A stretch of DNA of 24,027 nt from an uncultured Dorea sp. (GCA_910587575.1 CAJULU010000038.1:20832-44858); one strand, 5' to 3'. Positions 14,200 to 22,422 are shown, numbered from the stretch's first letter. Numbers and translations: made by a program. The notes: generated by a model not told the origin, from the sequence alone.

Positions 14200-14221
14200 T
14201 CCTGCACGTTTTCTATGCCCG
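14174..14221. terminator. 48-bp perfect palindrome, bidirectional terminator
   Basis: The two 24-base arms are exact reverse complements with no spacer; the centre lies between 14197 and 14198, inside the rqcH stop codon. The core stem CGTGCAGG/CCTGCACG is flanked by AAAA on the left and TTTT on the right, so it can end transcription in both directions. It serves the plus-strand rqcH gene and the converging minus-strand gene at 14225. The outer GGGCATAG/CTATGCCC arms extend beyond an ordinary terminator. Confidence 0.85.
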
Positions 14222-14224
14222 GCT

Positions 14225-14584
14225 CTACCGCTCCCACAGCTTCTCACACAGATAGCGGTACTCCGGCAGCTGATCCGTGTAGGGCTTCAGACGTTTCCGG
14301 ATCCTGGAACGCTCCGACAGATCCGCCTCATACGTGGCATGATCATTCTGCGTCCTTAGTACCACGTCATCGGCGATCTCGGGAAACAGAATCCAGCAGA
14401 GCCTTGCGGCCTCCCTGATCACATGGCACTCCACGATCTCCTGCCCCTCAAAAGAAATCTGCATCAGGATATACCCCAGCTTGTCCGACCACATCCAGTC
14501 CAGGTAGGGGCTTTCTTTTATGTAGTCGCCAAACACCCTGCCGACCCTGTCCACCTCTGCATCTCTTTTCGCCTCTTGTATCAT
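14225..14584 (-). CDS. Small conserved-looking protein of unknown function
   Basis: 119 residues, not recognised. It is soluble, mixed charge and aromatic-rich (YLDWMWSDKLGYI, then REAARLCWILFPEI), ends in a basic helix (RSRIRKRLKPY) and has no signal peptide or membrane helix. It looks like a real gene: a strong AGGAGG ribosome site lies 8 nt before the ATG, and it ends directly at the bidirectional palindrome. A TAGAAT box with a TG extension lies upstream (about 14625-14635) without a clear -35. It follows the DHH phosphoesterase gene on the same strand after 90 nt with no terminator, so co-transcription is possible. Confidence 0.75.
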   Translation of the reverse strand: MIQEAKRDAEVDRVGRVFGDYIKESPYLDWMWSDKLGYILMQISFEGQEIVECHVIREAARLCWILFPEIADDVVLRTQNDHATYEADLSERSRIRKRLKPYTDQLPEYRYLCEKLWER

Positions 14585-14674
14585 CGTGTCTTCCTCCTCC
14601 TGTTCCTGTTGATAGATACAGATTTATTCTACCACATGACCATGGGGGAAATGTTGATGTAAATATTGGATATT

Positions 14675-15595
14675 TTATCTGTTCGCCATCTCGCAGAGCT
14701 CACCCAGCATCTTGAGAAGCTCTTCCGACATGTTCTCCTCGGTAAACTGGCAGGTTCCCACCTTCCGGTGGCCTCCGCCGTTGTATTTCAGCATAAGGCT
14801 TCCTACGTCAAGCGTCGCCGTCCTGTTCAGAATACTGTAACCAACGGCCGCAGAACAGCCCTTTCCTCTGCGTCCGCTGACAATCCACACAGAAATATTC
14901 TGCTGCGGATACATACTGTAGATCATGAAACGGTTGCCGGAATAAATAGGATCCACATTTCTCAGATCCGTAATAATGACATTGCCGTCTATAATCGTAT
15001 GCTTCAGAATCATATCCCTGAACTTCACCGTCTGCTCAATATAAGTCTCGATCCGCTCCTTGATATCCGGCATCGCCAGAATCTCCTCGGTCTTCATGGT
15101 ACGGCTCACATCCATCAGCTTCTCCGTCAGCGCATAATTGGAAATGGAAAATTTTCTCCATCTTCCCAGCCCGGTACGGGGATCCATCAGAAATCCGATC
15201 AGAACCCAGCCTGACGGATTGAGAATCTCCCTCACGGTCAGATTCCCGGAATCCACCTTGTCCACCGCCGTCATCAGATCGTCAAACTGGGGAAATGCCG
15301 CCTTGCCGCCATAGTATTCATAGATAATCCTTGCACAGGAAGGGCTGGTACGGCTCTCTCCATTGTACCGCCCCTCCAGTTCCATCCTCTCATGCTCGCT
15401 GGAATGATGGTCAAACCATAATCCGCATCCTTCCACAAAAGGAACGTTGGCAAGACAGTCATTCTCATCTATTCTTATCAGGCCGTCCTGGATATCCTTC
15501 GGATGTGCAAATTTCCAGCTGTCAATCACGCCCGCCTCAAGAAGCAGCGCACCGCATGCCAGACCATCAAAATCAGAACGTGTAACCAGTCTCAT
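14675..15595 (-). CDS. DHH-family phosphoesterase
   Basis: 306 residues. It begins MRLVTRSDFDGLACG, the DHH motif I aspartates, and continues with GLWFDHHSSE (the DHH motif) and TAVDKVDSG (motif IV). The C-terminus has the DHHA1 loop GGGHRKVGTCQ. This architecture fits metal-dependent phosphoesterases of the NrnA/exopolyphosphatase-like group acting on short oligonucleotides, cyclic dinucleotide products or polyphosphate; the substrate cannot be told from sequence. The ATG at 15595 is preferred because GGAGG lies 7 nt upstream; a GTG at 15610 overlaps that site. It has its own promoter at 15643-15671, between this gene and the end of carB. Confidence 0.88.
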   Translation of the reverse strand: MRLVTRSDFDGLACGALLLEAGVIDSWKFAHPKDIQDGLIRIDENDCLANVPFVEGCGLWFDHHSSEHERMELEGRYNGESRTSPSCARIIYEYYGGKAAFPQFDDLMTAVDKVDSGNLTVREILNPSGWVLIGFLMDPRTGLGRWRKFSISNYALTEKLMDVSRTMKTEEILAMPDIKERIETYIEQTVKFRDMILKHTIIDGNVIITDLRNVDPIYSGNRFMIYSMYPQQNISVWIVSGRRGKGCSAAVGYSILNRTATLDVGSLMLKYNGGGHRKVGTCQFTEENMSEELLKMLGELCEMANR

Positions 15596-15642
15596 GTTTC
15601 TTCCTCCCACTTATCACATATATATCCGTCTTCACTGTGGTT

Positions 15643-15671
15643 AGTATAGCATATCCGGTGCATTTCAGCAA
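15643..15671 (-). promoter_or_regulatory. Promoter of the DHH phosphoesterase gene
   Basis: TTGCTG (15666-15671) and TATACT (15643-15648) at 17 bp, with TGC directly before the -10 box as an extended -10, on the minus strand. It lies in the 114-nt gap after carB, for which no clear terminator is seen. Confidence 0.65.
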
Positions 15672-15709
15672 ATATAATTTCAGTTCCGTCCAGGCGCCCT
15701 TAGAAACCG

Positions 15710-18700
15710 TCAGATCTTCGCAATGTCCACCAGCGTAAGCCTCTTGATATCCGTATTCTCCAGACTCTCGATCAATGCCTTTGCCGTATCAATCGCCGTC
15801 AGCACATTCACTCCCGTCTCAATGGCATTTCTGCGGATCAGAAACCCGTCTCCTGCCCGGTCCGCTCCCTGCTGCGGCGTATCAATGACAAGATCGATCT
15901 TATGTCCCAGAATCAGGTCCATCAGGTTCGGCGACTCCTGTTCAATCTTCCGGACCATGTTCGCCTTTACGCCGCCGTCTTCCAGAGCCTCTGCCGTGCC
16001 CTTCGTGGCAAAGATGCGGTAGCCGATCCTTCGGAATCTGCGCGCAATCTCCACAGCTTCCGCCTTGTCCTCGTCCCTCACGGTAATGATCATGTTCTTA
16101 TGCCTTGGCAGACGGATTCCCGCCCCCAGGAACGCCTTATATAACGCCTCGTCAAATGTCTCTGCAATCCCCAGGCACTCTCCCGTAGATTTCATCTCCG
16201 GCCCTAAGCTGATATCTGCCCCCCGGATTTTCTCGAAGGAGAATACCGGCATTTTCACGGCAAAATAATCCGCTTCCGGCTGGAGTCCCGGCGCATAGCC
16301 AAGTTCCCTGATCTTTTTCCCGGTCATGGCTTTCACGGCAAGGGGAACAATCGGAATTCCCGTCACCTTGCTGATATAGGGAACCGTACGGCTGGAACGA
16401 GGGTTGACCTCGATTACATACACATCCTCACCGCATACGATAAACTGGATATTAATCAGTCCCACCACATGCAGGGATCTGGCCAGCTTCCCCGTATAAT
16501 CCTCAATCTTTTCCTTTATATTCCGGGAAATGCTCCTGGCCGGATACACGGAAATGCTGTCACCGGAATGGATTCCGGCCCGCTCAATATGCTCCATGAT
16601 GCCGGGAATCAGAACATCCTCCCCGTCACACACGGCATCGACCTCGATCTCCTTGCCCTGCAGATACTTATCTACCAGAATGGGATGATCCTGGGCAATC
16701 CGGTTGATAATCCCCATAAATTCTTCAATGTCATGGTCATTGATGGCAATCTGCATCCCCTGGCCCCCAAGCACATAGGACGGCCTTACCAGCACCGGAT
16801 ACCCCAGCCGGTCCGCAACCTCCTTTGCCTCTTTTGCCGTAAATACCGTGCCGCCGCTGGGCCTTGGAATCCGGCATTGCTCCAGAATCCCATCAAACAG
16901 TTCCCGGTCTTCCGCAGCATCCACATTTTCCGCAGAAGTCCCCAGAATCGGTACTCCCATCTTCATCAGGGATTCTGTCAGCTTGATGGCCGTCTGCCCG
17001 CCAAACTGAACCACGGCCCCGTCCGGCTTCTCCAGGTCTACGATGCTCTCCACATCCTCCGGAGTCAGCGGCTCAAAATACAGCTTATCCGCAATGTCAA
17101 AATCCGTGCTCACCGTCTCCGGATTATTGTTCACAATAATCGTCTCGTATCCTTCTCTGGCAAATGCCCAGGTACAGTGTACGCTGCAGAAGTCAAACTC
17201 TATGCCCTGGCCGATCCGGATCGGGCCGGAGCCCAGAACCAGAACCTTCTTCTTATCATGCCTTCTGGTTTCTGCCTCATTCTCACTCCCGAATACCGAA
17301 TAATAGTAAGGGGTCTCTGCCGCAAATTCCGCCGCACAGGTATCCACCATCCGGTAAGCCGCCGTAATCCCCCACTCATGGCGCATCTGGTGAATCTGTT
17401 GTTCCGTCTTTCCTGTCAGCCTGGCAATCACCCCATCCGGGAATTCCATCCGTTTCGCTTCTTTCAGAAGCTCTTTGTCCAGCCGGCAGCGCTGAAGCTT
17501 CTGTTCCATTTCCACAAGTATGGCAATCTTATCCAGAAACCACAGATCAATCTTCGTAATCCCATGAATGACTTCATAAGAAATCCCCTGCCGGACGGCT
17601 TCGGCAATCTTCCAGATCCGGGTGTCGTCCACAACCGCCAGTTCTTCCAGCAGTTCTTCCCTGTCAAGGCGGGAAAAATCGTAAGACATGAGACTGTCCA
17701 CATGCTGTTCCAGAGAACGGATGGCTTTCATCAGCGCCCCCTCAAAGTTATCGCAGATACTCATGACCTCTCCCGTTGCCTTCATCTGGGTGGTAAGGGT
17801 GCGCCGGGCGCTGATAAATTTATCAAAGGGCAGCCTTGGTATCTTCACCACACAGTAATCCAGCATGGGCTCAAAACTGGCATACGTCTTCTTCGTAACG
17901 GCATTCTGAATCTCGTCCAATGTATATCCAAGGGCAATCTTCGCCGCAACTTTGGCGATCGGATACCCCGTAGCCTTGGAAGCCAGGGCTGACGAACGGC
18001 TGACGCGGGGATTTACCTCTATCACACAATACTCAAAAGTCTCCGGGTGCAGTGCATACTGTACGTTACAGCCTCCGGTGATGTTCAGTTCGCTGATGAT
18101 ATTCAGCGCAGAAGTACGAAGCATCTGATACTCCTTGTCCCCCAGTGTCTGGGACGGCGCCACTACGATACTGTCTCCTGTATGAACCCCCACCGGATCG
18201 ATATTCTCCATATTACAGACCGTAATACAGTTCCCCCTGCTATCTCGCATGACCTCATACTCAATCTCTTTCCATCCGGCGATGCACCGCTCCACCAGAA
18301 CCTGGCCCACACGGGACAGCCGCAGGCCGTTTTCCAGAATCTCCATCAGTTTACCACGGTTGTCCGCAATCCCGCCGCCGCTTCCCCCCAGGGTATAGGC
18401 CGGCCTGAGCACCACGGGATAGCCGATCTCCTCTGCAAACCGCACGCCTTCTTCCACCGATTCCACCACCAGGGACGCCGCACAGGGTTCCCCGATCTTC
18501 TCCATGGTGTTCTTGAATTCCAGGCGGTCCTCCGCCTTGCGGATCGTCTCGGAAGTCGTCCCGATCAGAGCCACGCCGTGTTCTTTCAGAAATCCGCTCT
18601 CATCCAGTTCCATGGCAAGGTTCAGAGCCGCCTGCCCGCCCAGAGTGGGAAGCACGCTGTCCGGCTTCTCCTTTAAGATCAGCTGTTCCACCACCTCTGT

Positions 18701-18910
18701 TGTCAGCGGCTCGATATAGACATGGTCTGCAATGTCCTTATCCGTCATGATGGTCGCCGGATTGGAATTCAGAAGGACCACCTGAAGCCCCTCCTCCTTC
18801 AGGGAACGGCAGGCCTGGGTTCCCGCATAATCAAACTCTGCCGCCTGCCCGATGACAATCGGACCGGAACCGATGACCAGTACCTTCTTAATTGCATGAT
18901 TCCTTGGCAT
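15710..18910 (-). CDS. carB: Carbamoyl-phosphate synthase large subunit
   Basis: 1066 residues, the full length of CarB. It makes carbamoyl phosphate from bicarbonate, ATP and ammonia supplied by CarA, feeding arginine and pyrimidine synthesis. The two homologous ATP-grasp halves are visible from their repeated starts (KKVLVIGSGPIVIGQAAEFDY near the N-terminus and KKVLVLGSGPIRIGQGIEFDF near residue 555). They also show IEVNPRVSRSSALASKATGY in the first half and IEVNPRSSRTVPYISKVTG in the second. The C-terminal MGS-like domain (about 930-1066) carries the allosteric region (GTAEALEDGGVKANMVRKI). Its ribosome site AAGGAG overlaps the end of carA, 3 nt away. No frameshift or missing motif was seen. 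Confidence 0.97.
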   Translation of the reverse strand: MPRNHAIKKVLVIGSGPIVIGQAAEFDYAGTQACRSLKEEGLQVVLLNSNPATIMTDKDIADHVYIEPLTTEVVEQLILKEKPDSVLPTLGGQAALNLAMELDESGFLKEHGVALIGTTSETIRKAEDRLEFKNTMEKIGEPCAASLVVESVEEGVRFAEEIGYPVVLRPAYTLGGSGGGIADNRGKLMEILENGLRLSRVGQVLVERCIAGWKEIEYEVMRDSRGNCITVCNMENIDPVGVHTGDSIVVAPSQTLGDKEYQMLRTSALNIISELNITGGCNVQYALHPETFEYCVIEVNPRVSRSSALASKATGYPIAKVAAKIALGYTLDEIQNAVTKKTYASFEPMLDYCVVKIPRLPFDKFISARRTLTTQMKATGEVMSICDNFEGALMKAIRSLEQHVDSLMSYDFSRLDREELLEELAVVDDTRIWKIAEAVRQGISYEVIHGITKIDLWFLDKIAILVEMEQKLQRCRLDKELLKEAKRMEFPDGVIARLTGKTEQQIHQMRHEWGITAAYRMVDTCAAEFAAETPYYYSVFGSENEAETRRHDKKKVLVLGSGPIRIGQGIEFDFCSVHCTWAFAREGYETIIVNNNPETVSTDFDIADKLYFEPLTPEDVESIVDLEKPDGAVVQFGGQTAIKLTESLMKMGVPILGTSAENVDAAEDRELFDGILEQCRIPRPSGGTVFTAKEAKEVADRLGYPVLVRPSYVLGGQGMQIAINDHDIEEFMGIINRIAQDHPILVDKYLQGKEIEVDAVCDGEDVLIPGIMEHIERAGIHSGDSISVYPARSISRNIKEKIEDYTGKLARSLHVVGLINIQFIVCGEDVYVIEVNPRSSRTVPYISKVTGIPIVPLAVKAMTGKKIRELGYAPGLQPEADYFAVKMPVFSFEKIRGADISLGPEMKSTGECLGIAETFDEALYKAFLGAGIRLPRHKNMIITVRDEDKAEAVEIARRFRRIGYRIFATKGTAEALEDGGVKANMVRKIEQESPNLMDLILGHKIDLVIDTPQQGADRAGDGFLIRRNAIETGVNVLTAIDTAKALIESLENTDIKRLTLVDIAKI

Positions 18911-18913
18911 AAT

Positions 18914-19981
18914 CTACACTCCTTTCATCATTTCCATAAACCGGTCAAACAGATACCCCGAATCCTGGGGCCCCGGGCACGCCTCGGGATGGAACTGGAC
19001 CGTGAAGATCTTCTTTCCCTCATAGGCAAGACCTTCGTTGGTTCCGTCATTGACATTCACAAAGGCCTCCCTGGCAACCGAACGGTCCATACTGGCGGCA
19101 TCCACCGCATAGCCATGATTCTGGGAAGAGATATACACCCGGCCATTTTCCAGGTCTTTTACCGGATGGTTGCCGCCCCGGTGCCCATATTTCAGCTTGT
19201 AAGTCTTTCCGCCATTGGCAAGGGCCATGAGCTGGTGACCCAGACAGATGGCGAAGATGGGGATATCCGTATGGTATAATTTCCCTACTTCTTCTATCAT
19301 CTTTGTATTCGTCTCCGGGTTTCCCGGCCCGTTGGACAGCATAATTCCGTCCGGATCTGATTTTATGATTTCTTTGGCAGACGTATGTGCAGGATATACC
19401 GTCACCTGGCATCCCCGCCGCTGCAGAGATCTGGCAATATTATCCTTGGCTCCGAAGTCCAGCAGGGCAACTTTCGCTCCTTCTCCCCTGAGGACGTAAG
19501 TTTCCTTACAGGTAACCTGTGCAACCACGTCACCAATCCTGTATTCCTTTAGTTTCCGGAGGATTTCATCCAGATTGAATTTCCCGTTGGTAGTGATCAT
19601 TCCGTTCATCGTTCCCTTTTCCCGCAGCCGTCTGGTCAGCGTACGGGTATCCACTCCGGCGATTCCCGGGATGTCCTGCTCCTTCAGAAAATCTGAAAGG
19701 CTCCCCTGGCAGCGGAAATTACTTGGCAGTCTCGACAGTTCCCGTACGATATAGCCATCCGGCCAGGCACGCCCCGACTCCATATCCGGTGTCACCCCGT
19801 AGTTCCCGATCAACGGGTATGTCATGACCACCGCCTGTCCCGCATAGGAAGGATCTGTCAGAACTTCCAGATAACCTGTCATCGAAGTATTAAACACAAT
19901 CTCACTGATCACGTCTTTTGTGGAACCGATACTTGTCCCCGGAAAGACGGTTCCGTCTTCCAGAATAAGAAATGCTTTCAT
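18914..19981 (-). CDS. carA: Carbamoyl-phosphate synthase small subunit (glutaminase)
   Basis: 355 residues from the ATG at 19981 (MKAFLILEDGTVFPG). The N-terminal CPSase domain (1 to about 150) includes GIAGVDTRTLTR. The class I glutamine amidotransferase domain has the nucleophile Cys246 in FAICLGHQLMALANGG and the HPE pair in FTVQFHPEACPGP. It releases ammonia from glutamine and passes it to CarB. An in-frame extension to 20035 exists but has no good start context; AGGTGA lies just before 19981. A roughly 200-nt leader from the promoter at 20188-20216 contains an intrinsic terminator and a short arginine-rich frame, suggesting attenuation of the carAB operon. Confidence 0.96.
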   Translation of the reverse strand: MKAFLILEDGTVFPGTSIGSTKDVISEIVFNTSMTGYLEVLTDPSYAGQAVVMTYPLIGNYGVTPDMESGRAWPDGYIVRELSRLPSNFRCQGSLSDFLKEQDIPGIAGVDTRTLTRRLREKGTMNGMITTNGKFNLDEILRKLKEYRIGDVVAQVTCKETYVLRGEGAKVALLDFGAKDNIARSLQRRGCQVTVYPAHTSAKEIIKSDPDGIMLSNGPGNPETNTKMIEEVGKLYHTDIPIFAICLGHQLMALANGGKTYKLKYGHRGGNHPVKDLENGRVYISSQNHGYAVDAASMDRSVAREAFVNVNDGTNEGLAYEGKKIFTVQFHPEACPGPQDSGYLFDRFMEMMKGV

Positions 19982-20033
19982 CTGTTCACCTGTACCCTTT
20001 CTGAAATTCTTCTGAAATCTCCTGCGTATCCGC

Positions 20034-20062
20034 AAAAAAAGCAGTGTGCATGCACAACTGCC
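20034..20062 (-). terminator. Attenuator-like intrinsic terminator in the carA leader
   Basis: On the minus strand GGCAGT-T-GTG pairs with CAC-ACTGC around CATG, followed by seven T (complement of 20034-20040). It lies about 55 nt before carA and about 120 nt after the expected transcription start, so it must be bypassed for carAB expression. A promoter between it and carA was not found. Confidence 0.7.
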
Positions 20063-20067
20063 TTATT

Positions 20068-20133
20068 ATACATACCATCTTCCCCGAAAACAGAATCTCT
20101 GTAATCTCCGGATCCGACTCATGGACCTCATCG
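20068..20133 (-). CDS. Candidate arginine-rich leader peptide of carAB
   Basis: A 21-codon frame inside the carA leader starts ATG AGG TCC ATG AGT CGG and ends with tandem stops (TAA TAA) directly before the terminator stem. Seven of 21 residues are arginine (codons AGG, CGG, CGG, AGA, CGG and others). Ribosome sites are poor: AGAGGA only 2-3 nt before the first ATG, GAGG 3 nt before the second. Arginine sensing would suit carbamoyl-phosphate synthase. A competing explanation is that the bases are a decayed acidic coding sequence in another frame, whose +1 reading is automatically arginine-rich. Confidence 0.3.
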
Positions 20134-20152
20134 TCCTCTTATCACAGCCTGT

Positions 20153-20172
20153 CACCAGCCAGCCGGCTGATG
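20153..20172 (-). ncRNA. 5' hairpin of the carA leader RNA
   Basis: CATCAGCC and GGCTGGTG form an 8-bp stem (one G-U) with a GGCT loop about 9 nt after the expected transcription start. It may stabilise the leader or take part in an antitermination switch. It is not assignable to a known riboswitch class. Confidence 0.35.
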
Positions 20173-20187
20173 GCCTGCACTTTTTCC

Positions 20188-20216
20188 ATTATACCAGTAA
20201 CCGCCTGCCGTGTAAA
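20188..20216 (-). promoter_or_regulatory. Promoter of the carAB operon
   Basis: TTTACA (20211-20216) and a perfect TATAAT (20188-20193) at 17 bp, with TGG directly before the -10 box, on the minus strand. It lies within the apparent former 3' end of the C39-like peptidase gene. The implied transcription start is near 20181. Confidence 0.75.
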
Positions 20217-20253
20217 GAGTATGCAGACCAAGTCACACAAAAATCCTGCTGTT

Positions 20254-20919
20254 TTATGCGGATATCCATACAAACCCCGTCAGTACCATGCAATGGAACT
20301 GTGCCTGCCACGGAATCTCCTCTCCGTCAATGGTCCATGTAACCGAAGTATAGGGTTCCAGCATATTAATGGTTGCCCAGATCATGACAGGATACCCCTG
20401 GGTCACGTATTTCAGTAAACCTTTGAATTCCGTTCCTGTCAGATCCTTTACAATATTTTCAGTCTCTGTCTTATTTTCCGCAAAATACTTATTGGCAGTC
20501 TTCACCATAACAGGGGCGTTCGCCCCAAAACCAGAGGAACTGCGGGGATTGCCTACAAATTTCTCATTCGGGGATACCTCTCCTGGCTCACCTGTCTCAA
20601 GATATTTACTGGCAAGCTCCTCCTTATCTACGTTGGCTTCGGGATGATGGTAATTCAAAAGCATTGCCAGTGAAGTAATCTCACATCCGGAAGGAAGTTC
20701 TGGTTTCTGGGACATATGCGGTACATCCAGAAACACATTCTTATAACTTGTATAAGGGACGTTTTCTTCGATTACTTTTTCCTCTTCTTTTTCCTCCGAG
20801 GTCTTCTTTGACTCTGTTGTTTCTTTTATGTACTGCTTTAACTGGATCATCGACTGATGATTTAACCATTTCATATAAAAAATCCTGTCTATGCTTCTTA
20901 TGCTTCCCGTCTTCTGCAC
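20254..20919 (-). CDS. C39-like cysteine peptidase, C-terminally truncated
   Basis: 221 residues from GTG 20919, or 206 from ATG 20874; start context is weak for both. The Peptidase_C39_2-like core has LDVPHMSQKPELPSGCEITS with the putative nucleophile Cys79 (long numbering). It continues with FVGNPRSSSGFG, PVMIWATINM and QFHCMVLTG with His209. In relatives the histidine strand is followed by about 40 residues including an Asp/Asn of the active site (…YDxxxVYxxDPL…); here the protein stops 12 residues after the histidine. Another frame behind it (YGYPHKTAG to RQAVTGIME) looks like the lost tail, so a frameshift is likely. No signal peptide or anchor is visible, unusual for this surface family, and a Glu/Lys-rich linker precedes the domain. 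It may be a pseudogene. Confidence 0.65.
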   Translation of the reverse strand: MQKTGSIRSIDRIFYMKWLNHQSMIQLKQYIKETTESKKTSEEKEEEKVIEENVPYTSYKNVFLDVPHMSQKPELPSGCEITSLAMLLNYHHPEANVDKEELASKYLETGEPGEVSPNEKFVGNPRSSSGFGANAPVMVKTANKYFAENKTETENIVKDLTGTEFKGLLKYVTQGYPVMIWATINMLEPYTSVTWTIDGEEIPWQAQFHCMVLTGFVWISA

Positions 20920-20957
20920 GTTACAGATGGTAACTCTTTCCTCTTATTCTGTGACAT

Positions 20958-20986
20958 AGTGTAGCATATTTCGACATTATTTTCAA
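20958..20986 (-). promoter_or_regulatory. Promoter of the C39-like peptidase gene
   Basis: TTGAAA (20981-20986) and TACACT (20958-20963) at 17 bp with a TGC extended -10, on the minus strand. AAGAGGAAAGAG follows in the leader as a possible ribosome site. Confidence 0.6.
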
Positions 20987-21053
20987 CTTCTGTCATTACA
21001 TTCCCTTTTCCGCATTCTGTCTGTAAGCACTTCCATTTCTCAAAATGTTTTTT

Positions 21054-21084
21054 GGAAAACCGCCCCTTCAAGGAGCGGCTTTCC
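21054..21084 (-). terminator. Terminator of the peptidoglycan-binding protein gene
   Basis: A 13-bp stem (arms 21054-21066 and 21072-21084, with one or two G-U or mismatched positions) and a 5-nt loop lies 6 nt behind the stop codon. The GC-rich inner part CCGCTCC/GGGGCGG is followed on the minus strand by TTTTCC. The short T run makes it moderate. Confidence 0.65.
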
Positions 21085-21090
21085 ACATAG

Positions 21091-22356
21091 TCATACTAAT
21101 TCCGCAATCCGGGACACGCCCACATAGATTTCCGATATTTTATACCAGGTCTTATAGTCTGTCACCCCGGTGGCAGGCAGGCCGAACACGGACTGGAATT
21201 TGCGGACAGCCGCAGCAGTGGCAGGACCATAGATTCCGTCAACGGTAACCTTAGGAATGGCTGGATAGGCCCCTGCAATCACGTTGATCTGTTCCTGAAG
21301 CTGGCGTACCTTACTGCCGCTTGAGCCATTTTCCAGATTATACCCCGGCCAGGAAGACGGGATCCCGGAAATCGCCTCTGCCGTGTTGATATACATATTG
21401 TCTCCGTAGAAGTACCGCAGAATCTCAATGGGGGAATACCCCTGGTCGCCAAGGGATTTACTTCCCCACTGCGTCATCCAGTTCGGGCACTGTACCTGTC
21501 TCCCGTCACAATACTGTGTTAAAATGGGCTGCTTTACATTCGGGCGTGACAGGTAATCTGCAAACAGCTCATCCACAATTACCGATATGGTATCGAAAAT
21601 ATTCCGCTCCGGACTCCATTTGTGGTCGAAAGCGGTAGAGGAAGTAATGGTAAACTCGTATCCCTGATTGCGATACCATTCCGTAAACACCCTGTTCAGA
21701 GTAAAGGACATGATGGCCAGCACATTTGCACGTATGGTATCCGCAGGCCAGGTGGCATAAATCTCACTGGAGGCCACATTCTTGATATAATCCTTGTATT
21801 TCACATAATAGTTCCTGGCCGTCGTATCTCTGGGGCTTCCGTCATGTACCACAACATACTCCGGAACCACTACCCTGCTTAAAACAATCTCCCCCGACTC
21901 ATTCACGGGTTTGATCTCATCCTCTGGTATCTTGGCCGGATAAGAGCCGTATAATGTATGCGCAGGAATCACAAAGATCTCCTCCGAAGGGTCTGTGGTT
22001 TCCAGCGGGCTTAAGGATATGTTCTGGATTGCCGTGACAGAAGACAGAATCTCTGCACCGGCAATGCTGACCGGCTCATATCCCGGCGCTTCCACCTGAA
22101 GGGTATACTCCGAATACGGCTGGATTTCATTATTCACATCCAGGCTGTATTCCAACGGCGGTGCATCCAGTTCAATGGTCTCTGTCTGGCCGGAGGAGTC
22201 GGTGGTCAGTTTCTCAAGCTGGCTGTCCGGGACTCCGGTATAAGAGATGGATATGGTTGCGCCGGCCACGGGATAGGCGGTGATCTCCGACGTCAGATTA
22301 ATCTTAAGTTTCCCTTTATCCGGGGTATCCTGCTGGGTTGCTTTCATATCATTCAT
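21091..22356 (-). CDS. SpoIID-like peptidoglycan-binding surface protein
   Basis: 421 residues. Residues about 17-115 form a carboxypeptidase-regulatory-like beta domain (GKLKINLTSE, VAGATISISYTG, YTLQVEAPGYEPVSIAG). The middle (about 165-320) has YVKYKDYIKNVASSEIYATW and AIMSFTLNRVFTEWY, resembling the SpoIID/amidase-enhancer domain, with cysteines in QYCDGRQVQCPNW. The C-terminus (about 345-410) is a PG_binding_1 repeat (GSKVRQLQEQIN, VDGIYGPATAAAVRKFQ). It probably acts on or binds the cell wall. No signal peptide is visible at the N-terminus, as in other clostridial members that resemble spore-coat-associated proteins. AGGT lies before the ATG; a second ATG three codons later is possible. 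It is divergent from the transglutaminase-like gene. Confidence 0.8.
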   Translation of the reverse strand: MNDMKATQQDTPDKGKLKINLTSEITAYPVAGATISISYTGVPDSQLEKLTTDSSGQTETIELDAPPLEYSLDVNNEIQPYSEYTLQVEAPGYEPVSIAGAEILSSVTAIQNISLSPLETTDPSEEIFVIPAHTLYGSYPAKIPEDEIKPVNESGEIVLSRVVVPEYVVVHDGSPRDTTARNYYVKYKDYIKNVASSEIYATWPADTIRANVLAIMSFTLNRVFTEWYRNQGYEFTITSSTAFDHKWSPERNIFDTISVIVDELFADYLSRPNVKQPILTQYCDGRQVQCPNWMTQWGSKSLGDQGYSPIEILRYFYGDNMYINTAEAISGIPSSWPGYNLENGSSGSKVRQLQEQINVIAGAYPAIPKVTVDGIYGPATAAAVRKFQSVFGLPATGVTDYKTWYKISEIYVGVSRIAELV

Positions 22357-22398
22357 GGAAATACCTCATAAAAGACTCTCTTACAATCAGAATATGAG

Positions 22399-22422
22399 TA
22401 TCGGAAGAAATCGTTACCGATA
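22399..22422. promoter_or_regulatory. Inverted repeat between divergent surface-protein genes
   Basis: TATCGG (22399-22404) and CCGATA (22417-22422) with a 12-bp spacer lie directly upstream of the -35 box of the plus-strand gene. It could be an operator shared by the two genes. It is short enough to be chance. Confidence 0.3.

Noticed and set aside
12730..14247. Two minus-strand open frames of 217 and 223 codons
   Set aside because: Antisense to the rqcH homologue, which has full domain support.
16469..17992. A 507-codon plus-strand open frame
   Set aside because: It lies wholly antisense to carB, whose motifs are unmistakable, and has a biased His/Arg/Leu-rich composition typical of an antisense shadow.
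20068..20133. PyrR binding site in the carA leader
   Set aside because: TCCGGAGA resembles the core of the PyrR loop, but the conserved GG that should follow is absent and no antiterminator/anti-antiterminator pair could be drawn.
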